Shown piece by piece: positions 48,020-58,801 of a stretch of 60,999 nucleotides of DNA. The notes beneath the pieces are model-generated. The model was given only the letters and a program-made list of their open reading frames with translations, had not been told where the DNA came from and did no database searches. A program made the translations under genes and the position numbers. How positions within the stretch are numbered: position 1 is the stretch's first letter; every line of letters starts with the position of its first letter. Source of the stretch: Deltaproteobacteria bacterium (GTDB lineage Bacteria; Myxococcota_A; Polyangia; DRWM01; JAAZOP01); assembly GCA_016218765.1 (NCBI GenBank), contig JACRCZ010000077.1:1-60999 (forward strand). Direction: 5' to 3'.

Positions 48020-49426
48020 TCACGGGCCCATGAGCCGACCGACGCACGCCGCCCCATCGGCGTCCAGCTCATGCTCGGAAGTGTCCGGCGGATCGTGGGC
48101 CCAGACCCAACGGTCCGCGCCCTCGCGCGGCCTGCCGCGGAGGATGACCCACACCTTTCCGACCACGCTCTCGACCGGCACCGTTCCCCAGAACCGCGAG
48201 TCGTTGGAGTTGTCGCGGTTGTCGCCCATCACGAAGAGCTCGCCGGGCGGAACCACGACTCCACCCTCGGCCGCCTCGCGCGTTCCCCGCCGCGGGTAAG
48301 GCCGCCCGGGTAACTCGCCGCCGAGGACGAGCACCTCGCCGCCGCCCCGGTAGGCCCCCGGCGCCGTCCGGATCGGCTCCGGCGCGCCGCTCCCCTCGTG
48401 GTACTGCCGCACCGTGTAGATCGTGTCACCCACGCGCTCCAGGAAGATATCGAACTCCGCCCGACGAGAACTCGGGTCGTCCCGCTCGGGGGCCGTGACC
48501 ATCGCCAGGAGACAGCGCGGCGCGGCTCCCCCGTCGAGCCGCAGGGTTCCGTCGTCATCGACGGCGATCCGATCGCCGGCCACCGCCACCACCCGCTTGA
48601 TGAAGTCCTCGCCGGTCCGTGGCGCCGTGAACACCACCAGGTCGCCGCGCTGCGGCGTTCCGAACTCCGCCAGCGTGAGATCCAAGAACGGCACGCGGAG
48701 GCGATAGGCCGCGAGGTTCACCAGGATACGGTCGCCAACCGCGATGGTCGGCAGGCTCGCCCCGGAAGGAATACGGTATGCCCCGAGGAAGGTCCCGGGA
48801 AGCATCGCGAACACGGTGGCGGCGGCGACGACCGCGGCCACGGCACCGCCCGCCCGCCAGGACGGAAGACCAATGCCTCGGCGGAGTGCACCCCACAGGA
48901 ACGCGAGCCACCAGCAGAGGACGCCGAAGTGGACGAGCCAGGCGACGGTGGAATCGACGGCCGCGGTGACGAGTTGGACGGGGCCCAGGCAGCCGAGAGC
49001 GACGGCCTCGCCGGCGACCAGAGCGCGCACGAAATCCGCGACCCGACCACGCGCGCCAAACGCCCGCGCGACCCCCGCAAGGCAACCGGTGAGCGCGGCC
49101 AGCAGGACCAGCCCGACGGCCGCTCCGAGCAGCAGCCCGACCAACACGACGGCCGACAACTCGCGCGAACGGACCAGCCAAATCGCAGCCAGCCCGACGG
49201 CAAGGCCTACCGCCGCCGCTCTCCATACCGGCATCGCCGGCTGCCGGGCCGTTGCCTCCGCAAGATCGACCGGGCGGTGGATGCCGCGAACGAAGATCTC
49301 GTGAACTCGCCATGGCGGTAGAGCATCCACCCGCCGTGGCGCCGGCGGGGGATCCAGCGCCGCTTCGACCGACCCGGCATCGGATACCGCGCCATCCGGT
49401 GCGCCCGTCTTCCGCTCCTCGATCAC
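48020..49426 (-). CDS. lepB: signal peptidase I with an extra polytopic N-terminal domain
   Basis: A 468-residue membrane protease that cleaves Sec/Tat signal peptides. The C-terminal half is LepB: catalytic Ser in YRIPSGASLPTIAVGDRILV, catalytic Lys in EDFIKRVVAVAGDRI, and box E VMGDNRDNSNDSRFWGTVP. The N-terminal ~200 residues carry five or six helices (AAAVGLAVGLAAIWLVRSRE, AVVLVGLLLGAAVGLVLLAA, VAWLVHFGVLCWWLAFLWGA) and resemble a Yip1-type domain rather than the normal one or two anchors. GTG 49426 follows a TACAGT box by 6 nt, so leaderless. Confidence 0.85.
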   Translation of the reverse strand: MIEERKTGAPDGAVSDAGSVEAALDPPPAPRRVDALPPWRVHEIFVRGIHRPVDLAEATARQPAMPVWRAAAVGLAVGLAAIWLVRSRELSAVVLVGLLLGAAVGLVLLAALTGCLAGVARAFGARGRVADFVRALVAGEAVALGCLGPVQLVTAAVDSTVAWLVHFGVLCWWLAFLWGALRRGIGLPSWRAGGAVAAVVAAATVFAMLPGTFLGAYRIPSGASLPTIAVGDRILVNLAAYRLRVPFLDLTLAEFGTPQRGDLVVFTAPRTGEDFIKRVVAVAGDRIAVDDDGTLRLDGGAAPRCLLAMVTAPERDDPSSRRAEFDIFLERVGDTIYTVRQYHEGSGAPEPIRTAPGAYRGGGEVLVLGGELPGRPYPRRGTREAAEGGVVVPPGELFVMGDNRDNSNDSRFWGTVPVESVVGKVWVILRGRPREGADRWVWAHDPPDTSEHELDADGAACVGRLMGP

Positions 49427-49432
49427 ACCACC

Positions 49433-49462
49433 ACTGTAGCGAAACCATGACGGCGGGAGCAA
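49433..49462 (-). promoter_or_regulatory. sigma70-like promoter, leaderless type, of the signal peptidase gene
   Basis: Minus strand: TTGCTC (49462-49457), 18-bp spacer, TACAGT (49438-49433), then 6 nt to GTG 49426. Confidence 0.5.
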
Positions 49463-49476
49463 CGTGTGCTCTCCCC

Positions 49477-49567
49477 CTCTGCGTCTCTGCGTCTCTGCGT
49501 CTCTGCGCGGCAGTTCCCCCTCCCTTCCGGCATCGGTGTCCATCGGTGTCCATCGGTGGTTTCTCTT
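49477..49567. repeat. dispersed low-complexity repeat 'ctctgcgt / catcggtgtc'
   Basis: Four units of ctctgcgt (49477-49508) and, after a short gap, three units of catcggtg (from 49531). Member of the same intergenic families as 22412 and 27882. Confidence 0.75.
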
Positions 49568-49650
49568 CCCCCAACCGCCGGATGACCGCGTGGAACGCCA
49601 CGACCGGGCGCGACGGCTCGAAGCTCCGCCTGGCCCGGTAGCCGCCGCCG

Positions 49651-49679
49651 TTGTCGACATGCCGCGCGAGTGGTAGCTT
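49651..49679 (+). promoter_or_regulatory. sigma70-like promoter, leaderless type
   Basis: TTGTCG (49651-49656), 17-bp spacer, TAGCTT (49674-49679), then 6 nt to ATG 49686. Confidence 0.5.
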
Positions 49680-49685
49680 CCACGC

Positions 49686-50852
49686 ATGCTCCGCCCTCTT
49701 CCCCTCTCCCGCCGACCGCTCCTCCTCGCCGCCGTGCTCCTCGCCGTGCCCACCGGCATCGCCCGCGCGCAGGATTACCCCCCGGAGGCCATCGAAACCC
49801 ACCGGCAAGGGGTGGAGGCGTTCGAACGCGGCGACATCGACGAGGCGATCCGCCTGTTCCGCGAATCGTACGAGGTCCACCACGGACACCCCTATGCCCT
49901 GTTCAACCTCGGCGAATGCTACGAACGCCTCGGCGACCTGGCCCAGGCCGTGGACTGGTTCGAACGCTACATCGCCGCCACAGGCGATGACGCCGCCGAT
50001 CGCGAGGTCGTCCTCGAACGCATCCGCAACCTGCGCACGCGACCCGCCACCGTGACCCTGCGCTCCACGCCGCCAGGAGCATCCGTCACCGTCTCCGATC
50101 CCGACGGCACCCCGCGGACGGAATTCCCCGCGGTCGTCACCCCCGCCGATCTGGACCTGCCGCCCGGCACGTTCGTCCTGCGCTTCGAGCTTCCCGACCG
50201 ACCCGAGCAGACCCGCGTCGTGGAAGGAGGCCTGGGACGGCGCGCAACCCTCGATGTCGTCTTCGCGGCCACGGAAACGCCCGTTCCGCCCCCGGTGGAG
50301 GGTCCCGCCACGGGTGACGGCGCCGGATCGGTCTTTCTGTCGGCGCAAGGGGGCGTCATCGCGGCCCTGAGCGGCGCGGACAACGTCTTCGCCACGGCCG
50401 GCGCCGGAATCGCGGCGGGCTACGAGTTCTCCGGCGACCCCTGGCGCTTCGTCCTCGGCGGCGACTTCTGGTTCGGATACTACCCGATCGAAGTGCGGCA
50501 GACCGGCGCACGCCACGCCACCACCTTCCTCGACGTCGCCGCCGTCCCCGGGATCGCCTGGCAGCCCCTTCCCGCCCTGCGACTCGTCGGCTCCGTCGGT
50601 ATCGGCCTGGGCGTCTACCTCCCGCCGGACGACCCGGCGATTCCCGTCCCGTGGGTCGGCGCGCCGCTGGACGGACCGACGCTCCTCTTCCACCTCCGCC
50701 CTGCCGTCGCGCTGGAGTGGCTGCTCCTGGACGCCTTCGGCCTGTACGCCGTGCCCCTGGCCGTCGACATCGACATCCCGCTCGGTCCCGACGTCCTGCG
50801 CCGCGTCCTCGTCAATTACCTCGCCGTGGGCGGCCTCGCCGCACACTTCTAG
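49686..50852 (+). CDS. TPR-PEGA protein with C-terminal beta-barrel
   Basis: A 388-residue exported protein. Signal peptide MLRPLPLSRRPLLLAAVLLA ... ARAQ; two TPR units (~35-110: GVEAFERGDIDEAIRLFRES, YALFNLGECYERLGDLAQAV); a PEGA domain (~120-195: TVTLRSTPPGASVTVSDPDG, LPPGTFVLRFELPDRPEQTR); then a Gly/aromatic region with regular strands (GGDFWFGYYPIEV, LRLVGSVGIGLGVYLPPDDP, VNYLAVGGLAAHF) that reads as an outer-membrane barrel. The architecture is common in myxobacteria-like genomes. No ribosome site. Confidence 0.75.
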   Translation: MLRPLPLSRRPLLLAAVLLAVPTGIARAQDYPPEAIETHRQGVEAFERGDIDEAIRLFRESYEVHHGHPYALFNLGECYERLGDLAQAVDWFERYIAATGDDAADREVVLERIRNLRTRPATVTLRSTPPGASVTVSDPDGTPRTEFPAVVTPADLDLPPGTFVLRFELPDRPEQTRVVEGGLGRRATLDVVFAATETPVPPPVEGPATGDGAGSVFLSAQGGVIAALSGADNVFATAGAGIAAGYEFSGDPWRFVLGGDFWFGYYPIEVRQTGARHATTFLDVAAVPGIAWQPLPALRLVGSVGIGLGVYLPPDDPAIPVPWVGAPLDGPTLLFHLRPAVALEWLLLDAFGLYAVPLAVDIDIPLGPDVLRRVLVNYLAVGGLAAHF

Positions 50853-50902
50853 GTGGTGCGGTCGTGCGGTAGGCGTTGGAGCGTCGGCCGGACGGGCGAC
50901 GC

Positions 50903-52570
50903 TTAGTCGGGCTGCACTCGCCGCGCCGTGCCGATCTTCTCGAACGGAAGCTCGGAGGGACCGGACGCGTCGGCGCCGGCAACCGCCGGCGGCTCCTCGC
51001 CGGCGTCGGGACCGGCCGGCACGGCGTCGAGGGACCCGGAAACGGGCACGGCGGACGCGTCGCGGGCTCCACTCCGGCCGTCGCGCCGCACGGCCGCCGC
51101 CGTGCCGGCGTCGCGCGGAACGGGACCCAGGATCGCCGGAGCGCCGGCGTCGGATTCGTCCGGGCCCGCCGCCGACGAGACGGCAGCATCGGCGGCCATC
51201 CCCGCGTGGCCGGCGGACGTCTCCACCCCGGGAAGCAGGGGCGGCGCCGGAGCCGGGACGACCGTCGCGGGCTTCGCCACACCAGAATCGTCACCCCCCG
51301 AAAACACCGGACCGGCCGGCACAGGCGGCACCGCAACGCCCGGCCGCCCGCCCGCCCTACCCCCGCCGCCTCCCCCCGGCGGCCACAACCCCACCGTCGC
51401 CCCGACCGCAATCGCCGCGACCGCTACCGCGGCCGCCGCGAGCCGCCGCTTGCGGCGCGCCCCGAAGGTCGGCAGCGTGTCCTCGTCGACCACCGGCACC
51501 GCAGGACCGGCCCGCACCCCGGTCGCGGCCGCCGTCGCCACCCCCGCCCTCTCGGCCGCCATCGTCGGCGCCAGCCCGAACGGCGCCGGCGCTCCGACGG
51601 TGCCCGGCAATCCGGCGACGCGCAAGGCCGACGGATCCGCCATCCCCGCCAGCACCGCCGCCACCACGGCCATGTCCCGCGGCCGTCGCTCGGGCTCCTT
51701 GGCCAGCATGCAGAACACCAGCTCGTCCAGCTCCTCGGGGCATCCGGCCAGAATCTCCCGCACGCGCCGCGGCGTCCGGCTGAGGTTCAGGCTCAGGTAC
51801 GCCATCTCCGTGCCCTCGGCGGGAATCGGAGCCCGCCCGGTCAGCATCTCGAACAGGAGCACGCCCAGGGCCCAGATGTCCGTGCGACCGTCGACCTGCC
51901 GCCCCAGGATCTGCTCCGGAGCCATGTAGCGCGGCGTCCCGATGAGCGACGTCGTCGCCGTGCCGTGCGGCCCCATCACCCGCGCCACCCCGAAGTCCAG
52001 GATCTTCACCAGCCCCGTCGCACGCTCGATACGGATGTTCTCCGGCTTCAAATCGCGGTGCACCACGTCCTTCGCGTGCGCCTCCGCCAGACCCTCCGCG
52101 ATCTGCCGCGCCAGCTCCGCGGCCCGCCCGGGCGGCAGCGGCCCGGCACGCCGCAACAACACGTCCAGACCCTCCCCGTCGACGTACTCCTGCACCTGGA
52201 ACGGCACCCCGTCGTCGTCCTCGTCCAGGTCCAGCACCCGCACGATGTGCGGATTGACCAGCGCCCGAGCCACCCGCACCTCGTTGATCACCCGCCGCCG
52301 GATCTTCGCGCTCGCCGCCAGCTCGCGGTGCAGGAACTTCAGCACCACGCGGCCCAGCTCCACGCCGTCCTGCACGTGCGTCGCCAGGAAGACCGTCCCG
52401 AACCCCCCGGCCGCCAGCCGGCGCTCGATCCGGTAACGCCCCCCGACCAGCTTCCCGCTCGAATCCTCGTCCGGCCATCCCGTCCCCGGACGCGCCGTGC
52501 CGCACGAACCGCAAGCCTCCGCCCCGCGCTCCACCGCCGAACGGCACTCCGGACAATACGCTCCGTCCAC
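50903..52570 (-). CDS. zinc-ribbon Ser/Thr protein kinase with one membrane helix
   Basis: A 555-residue PKN2-type kinase. An N-terminal zinc ribbon ([20 protein letters not shown], ~5-25) precedes the kinase domain (~42-300): [10 protein letters not shown]-loop, VVLKFLH with catalytic Lys, [26 protein letters not shown] and [13 protein letters not shown], all intact. A single helix ([20 protein letters not shown], ~385-405) leads to a Pro/Ala-rich extracytoplasmic tail of ~150 residues. GTG 52570 was chosen with GGAGAGG before it. Its neighbour two genes away is an FHA-domain activator, the kind of protein that reads phospho-Thr. Confidence 0.88.
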   Translation of the reverse strand: MDGAYCPECRSAVERGAEACGSCGTARPGTGWPDEDSSGKLVGGRYRIERRLAAGGFGTVFLATHVQDGVELGRVVLKFLHRELAASAKIRRRVINEVRVARALVNPHIVRVLDLDEDDDGVPFQVQEYVDGEGLDVLLRRAGPLPPGRAAELARQIAEGLAEAHAKDVVHRDLKPENIRIERATGLVKILDFGVARVMGPHGTATTSLIGTPRYMAPEQILGRQVDGRTDIWALGVLLFEMLTGRAPIPAEGTEMAYLSLNLSRTPRRVREILAGCPEELDELVFCMLAKEPERRPRDMAVVAAVLAGMADPSALRVAGLPGTVGAPAPFGLAPTMAAERAGVATAAATGVRAGPAVPVVDEDTLPTFGARRKRRLAAAAVAVAAIAVGATVGLWPPGGGGGGRAGGRPGVAVPPVPAGPVFSGGDDSGVAKPATVVPAPAPPLLPGVETSAGHAGMAADAAVSSAAGPDESDAGAPAILGPVPRDAGTAAAVRRDGRSGARDASAVPVSGSLDAVPAGPDAGEEPPAVAGADASGPSELPFEKIGTARRVQPD

Positions 52571-52657
52571 CACGCCTCTCCCGCGATCGCCCCCGCAATC
52601 GCCCGCCGGCCACAGGATAGCAGGAGCGGGCCCGCCCGACCGCAACGACCGCTGCCC

Positions 52658-52687
52658 TTGACCGATCCCGACGCAGGGCCCTACATT
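52658..52687 (+). promoter_or_regulatory. sigma70-like promoter, leaderless type
   Basis: TTGACC (52658-52663), 18-bp spacer, TACATT (52682-52687), then 7 nt to GTG 52695. It is divergent from the kinase gene. Confidence 0.55.
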
Positions 52688-52694
52688 CCGACCC

Positions 52695-53297
52695 GTGCGT
52701 GCACGAACCCGCCACGGAAACGCGCTCCTCGCCGCCTGCGCGGCAGCCGCCGCCGCCGCCGGACTCGCCCTCGCGACCGCCTCCGGCGCCTGCGGCGCCG
52801 CGCTCGTCGACGTCGACGCCGGCCGCGACTCGGCGGAAGACACGGCCGAGGATACGACCGTCGCCGACGACGCCGACCCGCCCGAGACCGAATCCGGCTG
52901 CGGAACCGTATGGTACTTCGACGGCGACGGCGACACCTGGGGCGACCCCGACGCCACCGTGTGCGAGTGGGCCCAACCGTCAAGCTACGTGGAACGTCCA
53001 CGCGACTGCTGCGACGCCAACGGAACGGTCCACCCCGACCAGATCGGCTGGTTCGCCTCGGCCTTCGACCAGTGCGGCTCCCCCTCCTTCGACTACGACT
53101 GCTCGACCGTCGAGGAACCCGAGCCCGCCGCAGTCGGCGGCCACTGCTCCGGCGTGATAACTTCCTGCGACCTCGTCGTGGGCTGGGAAGGCGCCACCGC
53201 CCCCGCCTGCGGCGCCGCCGCCCCCTTCGTCACAGGCTGCCTCGCCGGCGCCGTGTGCCTCCCCGAACACCCCAACCGCACCCAGGCCTGCCACTGA
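52695..53297 (+). CDS. exported Asp/Cys-rich hypothetical protein
   Basis: A 200-residue protein with an export signal ([20 protein letters not shown] ... [12 protein letters not shown]), probably a lipoprotein. The acidic linker (ETESGC preceded by [19 protein letters not shown]) precedes a domain with [19 protein letters not shown] and further Cys residues, resembling the DGDGDxxGD metal-binding loops of MopE-like proteins. Function unknown. Confidence 0.6.
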   Translation: MRARTRHGNALLAACAAAAAAAGLALATASGACGAALVDVDAGRDSAEDTAEDTTVADDADPPETESGCGTVWYFDGDGDTWGDPDATVCEWAQPSSYVERPRDCCDANGTVHPDQIGWFASAFDQCGSPSFDYDCSTVEEPEPAAVGGHCSGVITSCDLVVGWEGATAPACGAAAPFVTGCLAGAVCLPEHPNRTQACH

Positions 53298-53362
53298 TCC
53301 ACCGCTCCACCGCCCCACCGCTCCACCCCTCCACCCCTCCACCCCTCCACCGCTCCACCCCT
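53297..53362. repeat. 8-bp tandem repeat (s)CTCCACC
   Basis: About eight units of gctccacc/cctccacc directly before the promoter region of the FHA activator gene. Copy number could vary between strains and shift upstream elements. Confidence 0.75.
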
Positions 53363-53380
53363 GTGCTACACTCCGCCGCC

Positions 53381-54802
53381 GTGACCGAACGGCAACCACC
53401 CGAAGTGGCGACCCTGCCCGACGACGACGGCGACCCCGCGGCAACCGCCCCCCCTCGCGCCTTCCTGCTCGTGCTCGGCGGCGGCCAGGCACGCACCGTT
53501 CCCGTCCCGACCGACGGCCTGCTCGTCGCCGGCCGCGATCCCTCGCTCCGCATCCCCCTCGACGACGAAAAAGCATCCCGCCGCCACGCGGAGCTCCGCT
53601 CCGCCGGAGGCGAAGTCTCCGTCGTCGATCTCGGCAGCACCTACGGGAGCTTCGTCTATGGCGTGCGCCTCGATCGCCCGCGCGCCCTCGCCCACGGCGA
53701 CGAGATCCGCATCGGCGCCACCCGACTCACCCTGCTGCGCCCCTCGCGGCCCGTCGCGGGCCCCCGACCACCCGACGTCCTGCGCGCCGCACGCGCCCGG
53801 CACGACGGCTCGGGCCCAGGCACCTGCGCCACGGACGCCGGCGACGAAGCCCCCGCCGACGTCGGCGACATCGAGCTCCACGACCCCTCGATGTGCAAGA
53901 TCTACCGCCTCGCCGACCAGGCCGCACGCTCGACCTCCCCCGTCCTCGTCCTCGGCGAGACCGGCGTCGGCAAGGAAGAAGTGGCCCGCTACGTCCACCG
54001 CCGCTCGCCCAGCCACGGCGGACCGCTCGTCGTCGTCAACTGCGCCGCCCTGCCCGAAACCCTCGTGGAAAGCATGCTCTTCGGCCACGAAAAAGGCGCC
54101 TTCACCGGCGCAGGCGAACGCCGCCTCGGCTACGTCGAAGCCGCGGCCGGCGGAACCCTCTTCCTCGACGAGCTGGGCGAGCTTCCCCCCGCCAGCCAGT
54201 CCAAGCTGCTCCGCTTCCTCGACCGCAATACCATCACCCGGCTCGGCTCCACCGCCGAAGTCCCCGTCGATGTCCGGATCGTCGCAGCCTCCCGCCGCGA
54301 CCTGGCCCGCGAAGCCGAACGCGGCACCTTCCGCGAAGACCTCTACTACCGCGTCGCCGTCCTCACCATCTACGTCCCGCCCCTCCGCGACCGACCCCTC
54401 GATATCCTGCCCCTCGCTCGGCGATTCGCACGACGCGCCGCCGGCGCCGGCCCACGCCCGGACTTCACCGACGCCGCCATCGATCGCCTGCTCGAACACC
54501 CCTGGCCCGGCAACGTCCGCGAGCTGCGCAACGCCGTCGAAGGCGCCGTGCTGCAGGCCCAGGGCGCCCCGCTCGCACCACACCACTTCCCACCGGCCGT
54601 GCAACGGCCGGCCCCAGGACCCTCAGCTACCACCGGCCTCCCCGCCCGCGTCGCCGAAGTCGAACGCGACGCCATCGTCGCCGCTCTCCGCGACTGCGCA
54701 GGCAACCAGTCCCAGGCCGCCCGCAAACTCGGCATCTCCCGCCGCACCCTCATCTACCGCATGCACAAATACGACATCCGCCTCTCGCGAACCACCGAGT
54801 AG
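53381..54802 (+). CDS. FHA-domain sigma54-dependent transcriptional activator
   Basis: A 473-residue activator with an FHA domain in place of a receiver. FHA (~30-110): [40 protein letters not shown]+ core (~165-390): Walker [22 protein letters not shown] intact, Walker [40 protein letters not shown]. Fis-type [23 protein letters not shown]. Such proteins answer to Ser/Thr kinases through phospho-Thr binding; the kinase at 50903-52570 is a candidate. GTG 53381 follows TACACT (53367-53372) by 8 nt, leaderless. Confidence 0.9.
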   Translation: MTERQPPEVATLPDDDGDPAATAPPRAFLLVLGGGQARTVPVPTDGLLVAGRDPSLRIPLDDEKASRRHAELRSAGGEVSVVDLGSTYGSFVYGVRLDRPRALAHGDEIRIGATRLTLLRPSRPVAGPRPPDVLRAARARHDGSGPGTCATDAGDEAPADVGDIELHDPSMCKIYRLADQAARSTSPVLVLGETGVGKEEVARYVHRRSPSHGGPLVVVNCAALPETLVESMLFGHEKGAFTGAGERRLGYVEAAAGGTLFLDELGELPPASQSKLLRFLDRNTITRLGSTAEVPVDVRIVAASRRDLAREAERGTFREDLYYRVAVLTIYVPPLRDRPLDILPLARRFARRAAGAGPRPDFTDAAIDRLLEHPWPGNVRELRNAVEGAVLQAQGAPLAPHHFPPAVQRPAPGPSATTGLPARVAEVERDAIVAALRDCAGNQSQAARKLGISRRTLIYRMHKYDIRLSRTTE

Positions 54803-54859
54803 CCGGACCCCCCCCGCGCGAATCCGAACGTCCCGCGCCGGACCCGCCGTCGGGTCGAT

Positions 54860-54887
54860 TTGCACGTTTGCCGGATCGCGCTACGCT
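54860..54887 (+). promoter_or_regulatory. sigma70-like promoter of the large DUF4215/MopE-motif protein
   Basis: TTGCAC (54860-54865), 16-bp spacer, TACGCT (54882-54887). The transcript would have a leader with AAGGAG before ATG 54925. Confidence 0.5.
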
Positions 54888-54924
54888 TGCACCAGTCGTT
54901 CGCTTCCGGAAAGGAGTGGGAGAC

Positions 54925-57900
54925 ATGTTGGCTGCCGAACGGACGTCGTGGATGCGCTGGGCTCTCCTGGGTGCCTTCGCCATGCTGCTCGCCGCTGGCT
55001 GCGGCGGCGACTCGACCGGACGACCGGACGACGACGCCGACAACGGCGACGTCGATCTGGACGGGGACTTCGACGTCGAATCCGAAGGCGGCGACGACGG
55101 CCGGGACGACGGCCGCGAAGACGGCCGCGAGGACGCCGGCGAGGACGGCGGCGACGGCGGCGAAGTCTGCGGCGACGGCGTCGTCGAGGGCGCCGAAGAA
55201 TGCGACGACGGCTCGGGCAACAGCGACACCGAACCCGACGCCTGCCGCACCGACTGCACCGCCGCAACCTGCGGCGATGCCGTGACCGACACCGGCGAGG
55301 CCTGCGACGACGGCAACACCATCGACGACGACGAGTGCACCAACGCCTGCGCCCTCGCGACCTGCGGCAACGGCACGCTCGACGCCGGCGAGGCCTGCGA
55401 CGACGGCGTCGACAACAGCGACACCGAGCCCGACGCCTGCCGCACCAACTGCGTCCTGTACTACTGCGGCGACGCCGTCACCGACTCCGTCGAGGTCTGC
55501 GACGACGGCAACCGCATCGATGACGACGCCTGCCCGAACGACTGCGCGCCCGCCGCCTGCGGCGACGGCGTGGTCGACCCGGGCGAGGAATGCGACAACG
55601 GCACCGACAACAGCGACACCGCCCCCGACGCCTGCCGCACCACCTGCGTCCTGGCCCACTGCGGCGACGCCGTGGTCGATACGGGCGAGCCGTGCGACGA
55701 CGGCAACACCATCGACGACGACGCCTGCCGCAACGACTGCACCCTGCCCACCTGCGGCGACGGCGTGCTAGACATGGGCGAGACCTGCGACGACGGCAAC
55801 ACCATCGAAACCGACGACTGCCTGGGCACCTGCCTCCCCGCCTCCTGCGGCGACGGGTTCACCTGGGCCGGTCACGAGGACTGCGACGGCGACGCGCCGC
55901 GCGCCTGCTCCACCACCTGCGCCTCCGCCGGCACCCAGGCCTGCCTCGGCGACTGTACCTGGGACCCCGCCTGCATCGCCCCGCTCGAAAGCTGCAACGG
56001 CGCCGACGACGACTGCGACGGCGCCACCGACAACGGCTTCGACTGCGTCGCCGGCGCCACCGTGTCCTGCACCACCACCTGCCTCACCACCGGCAGCGGA
56101 ACCTGCACCGGCACCTGCGCCCTCCCCGACCCCGTCGATTGCGCCGTGCCCCTCGAGTCCTGCAACGCCGCCGACGACGACTGCGACGCGTCCACCGACG
56201 AGGACTGGGCCTGCGTCCGCGGCGCCGCCGTCTCCTGCACCACCACCTGCTCCACCACGGGTTCCGGCCTGTGCACCGACTCCTGCGCCGTCCCCGCCGC
56301 CGTGGACTGCATCCCGCCCGCCGAATCGTGCAACGGCCTCGACGACGACTGCACCGGCGGCCCCGACAACGGCCTGCCCTGCGTCATGGGCGCCCCGACC
56401 GCCTGCACCACCTCCTGCGGCACCGCAGGCACAGGCACCTGCACCGCCTCCTGCGCCATCCCCACCGGAGCCGCCTGCACCCCGCCCGCCGAAGTCTGCA
56501 ACGGCACCGACGACGACTGCGACGGCTTCACCGACGAACCCGCCCCCTGCGCCGCAGGCCAGACCGTCGCCTGCACCACCACCTGCGGCTCCACGGGCTC
56601 CGGCGCCTGCACCGCCTCCTGCGCCATCCCGGCCCCCGCCGCCTGCACCCCGCCCGCCGAGGCGTGCAACGGCGCCGACGACGACTGCGACGGCATGACC
56701 GACGAGGATTCCGCCTGCGTGCCCGGCTCCTCCGTCTCCTGCTCCACCGCCTGCGGCTCCACGGGCTCCGGCCTCTGCACCGCCACCTGCGAAATCCCGG
56801 GCGGCGCCGCCTGCACCCCGCCCGCCGAAGTCTGCAACGGCACCGACGACGACTGCGTCGGCGGCTGCGACAACGGCTGGGCCTGCTGCTCCGGCACCTC
56901 CGTCTCCTGCACCACGTCCTGCGGCTCCACGGGCGCAGGCAGCTGCACCGCCCTCTGCGGCATCCCGGGCGGCGCCGCCTGCACGCCCCCCGCCGAAACC
57001 TGCAACGGACTCGACGACGACTGCGCCTCCGGCTGCGACAACGGCTTCGCCTGCTGCTCCGGCGCCTCCACCGCCTGCACCACCACCTGCGGCTCCACGG
57101 GCTCCGGCACCTGCACCAGCGGCTGCGCCGTCCCCACCGGCGCCTCCTGCACGCCCCCCGCCGAAACCTGCAACGGACTCGACGACGACTGCGCCGGCGG
57201 CCCCGACAACGGCTTCTCCTGCGTCCTCGCCGCCACCCAGAGCTGCACCGTCGGCGTCTGCACCGGAACCCAGACCTGCGTCGGCCCGAGCTGCTCCTGG
57301 GGCGCCTGCAACTTCGGCGCTACCCCGCCCAACGACACCTGCTCCGGCGTGTCCATCCCCGAAATCTCCGGCGGCGGCACCTTCACCGGCTCCACCTGCC
57401 CCGCCGTCAACAACTACACCGCAAGCTGCGGCGGCTCCGCCGCCTCCGCCGACCTCGTCTTCCGCCTCACCCTCGCCGCACGCACCTTCGTCGTCATCGA
57501 TACCGTCGGCTCCAACTTCGACGCCGTCCTCCACCTCCACCGCGCCGCCTCCTGCGACGGCTCCGGCGCCACCGAAATCGCCTGCGACGACAACACCGCC
57601 GGCGGCTCCCCGGGCCAGGCACGCATCAGCAACGCCTTCGACGCCGGCACCTACTGGCTCGTCCTCGACGGCGCAGGCGCAGGCAGCCGCGGCAGCTACG
57701 TCCTCAACGTCTTCACCGCCCCGGCCCCTCGCAACGACGCCTGCTCCGGCGCCATCGACATCAGCGCCGGCGGCTCCTTCCCAGGCGATACCTCCTTCGC
57801 AGGCAACGACGACGCTCCCGCCTGCGCCGGCGTCACCCCAGGCGGCGGCGACGTCTACTACTTCTTCCGCCTCCTCGTCCCCTCCGTCGTCTACCTCGAC

Positions 57901-58497
57901 ACCGTCGACGGCGGCGCCTGGAACTCCGTCATCCAGGTCCGCAGCGGCACCTGCACCGGCGCCAGCTCCGGTTGCGCCAACGACAGCTGCGGCACCCTCC
58001 GCTCCCAGTTCGCTCAGGTCCTCCTCGCAGGCACCTACTACGTCATCGTCGATGGCGCCGCCCCCGATCAGCGCGGCACCTTCACCCTCTTCGCCCAGTT
58101 CGCACCCACCGGCCCCTGCGGCACCCCGACGCCCACCGCCATCGCCGCCAGCGGCAGCTACTGGCCGTGGACCACCGGCCAGACCGATGACCTGACCCCG
58201 AGCTGCCAGGCCACCGACGCCGAGGACGTCGTCTACTTCGTCCCCGTCTGCGGCCCGCGCTCCGTCACCTTCAGCTCCTGCAACACCGGCGGCGGCTCGC
58301 TCCTCGACCCCGTCCTCTACGTCCGCACCGGAAGCTGCTCCGCCGCCGACGCCGGCTGCGCCGACGACACGCCGGGCTGCCTCACCCCGAACCGCGAATC
58401 GCTCACCGTCGCCCTCCCCCGCGGCCTCTCCTTCTTCATCGCCGACGGCTTCAACGGCCAGGACGGGTGGTTCCGCGTCGACGTCAGCGGCCTGTAA
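54925..58497 (+). CDS. very large Cys-rich lipoprotein with DUF4215 and MopE-type repeats
   Basis: A 1190-residue surface lipoprotein (signal ending AMLLAAGC). After an acidic linker come about seven DUF4215-type Cys repeats (~80-310: [38 protein letters not shown] and similar), then about nine MopE-type units (~350-790) of the form CNGxDDDCDGxTDE, alternating with [18 protein letters not shown] segments. The last ~370 residues are beta-rich ([40 protein letters not shown]) and look like three pre-peptidase C-terminal-like domains. No catalytic domain is seen; role is probably structural or metal binding at the cell surface. Confidence 0.85.
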   Translation: MLAAERTSWMRWALLGAFAMLLAAGCGGDSTGRPDDDADNGDVDLDGDFDVESEGGDDGRDDGREDGREDAGEDGGDGGEVCGDGVVEGAEECDDGSGNSDTEPDACRTDCTAATCGDAVTDTGEACDDGNTIDDDECTNACALATCGNGTLDAGEACDDGVDNSDTEPDACRTNCVLYYCGDAVTDSVEVCDDGNRIDDDACPNDCAPAACGDGVVDPGEECDNGTDNSDTAPDACRTTCVLAHCGDAVVDTGEPCDDGNTIDDDACRNDCTLPTCGDGVLDMGETCDDGNTIETDDCLGTCLPASCGDGFTWAGHEDCDGDAPRACSTTCASAGTQACLGDCTWDPACIAPLESCNGADDDCDGATDNGFDCVAGATVSCTTTCLTTGSGTCTGTCALPDPVDCAVPLESCNAADDDCDASTDEDWACVRGAAVSCTTTCSTTGSGLCTDSCAVPAAVDCIPPAESCNGLDDDCTGGPDNGLPCVMGAPTACTTSCGTAGTGTCTASCAIPTGAACTPPAEVCNGTDDDCDGFTDEPAPCAAGQTVACTTTCGSTGSGACTASCAIPAPAACTPPAEACNGADDDCDGMTDEDSACVPGSSVSCSTACGSTGSGLCTATCEIPGGAACTPPAEVCNGTDDDCVGGCDNGWACCSGTSVSCTTSCGSTGAGSCTALCGIPGGAACTPPAETCNGLDDDCASGCDNGFACCSGASTACTTTCGSTGSGTCTSGCAVPTGASCTPPAETCNGLDDDCAGGPDNGFSCVLAATQSCTVGVCTGTQTCVGPSCSWGACNFGATPPNDTCSGVSIPEISGGGTFTGSTCPAVNNYTASCGGSAASADLVFRLTLAARTFVVIDTVGSNFDAVLHLHRAASCDGSGATEIACDDNTAGGSPGQARISNAFDAGTYWLVLDGAGAGSRGSYVLNVFTAPAPRNDACSGAIDISAGGSFPGDTSFAGNDDAPACAGVTPGGGDVYYFFRLLVPSVVYLDTVDGGAWNSVIQVRSGTCTGASSGCANDSCGTLRSQFAQVLLAGTYYVIVDGAAPDQRGTFTLFAQFAPTGPCGTPTPTAIAASGSYWPWTTGQTDDLTPSCQATDAEDVVYFVPVCGPRSVTFSSCNTGGGSLLDPVLYVRTGSCSAADAGCADDTPGCLTPNRESLTVALPRGLSFFIADGFNGQDGWFRVDVSGL

Positions 58498-58801
58498 CTC
58501 CACGGCGACGACCCCCCCGGGATGCGTCGCACACGCCCCGCTCGTCCCCCCGGGCCGGAATCTGTGTTCATCTGTGTCCATCTGTGGCTTCCCCGTCCCG
58601 TCCGGACCCGGGTTTGCCCAAGCCACCCGACCCACGATCAAGCCTGGACAGGTCGCCCGCCGCATGTCACCCTGATCGACGGCGGCCAGGTCCGCGCGCC
58701 GGCGACGGGAGCCGCCACGCGGACCACGAACGACGGCGACGACGCACGACACGTTCCGGGGGTGGGGGAGCGTTGTCGCGAGCCGCTGGAGGGAACAAGT
58801 C
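58498..58801 (+). other. intergenic region with dispersed repeat
   Basis: About 304 bp between the two large surface-protein genes, carrying the atctgtgttcatctgtg element. No promoter was picked with confidence. Confidence 0.4.
58553..58611. repeat. dispersed repeat 'atctgtgttcatctgtg', copy 2
   Basis: Near-identical to 22412-22470; see that entry. Confidence 0.85.

Noticed and set aside
53297..53362. Short tandem repeats as a possible origin (iteron-like)
   Set aside because: 8-bp low-complexity units without an AT-rich region or a replication gene nearby.
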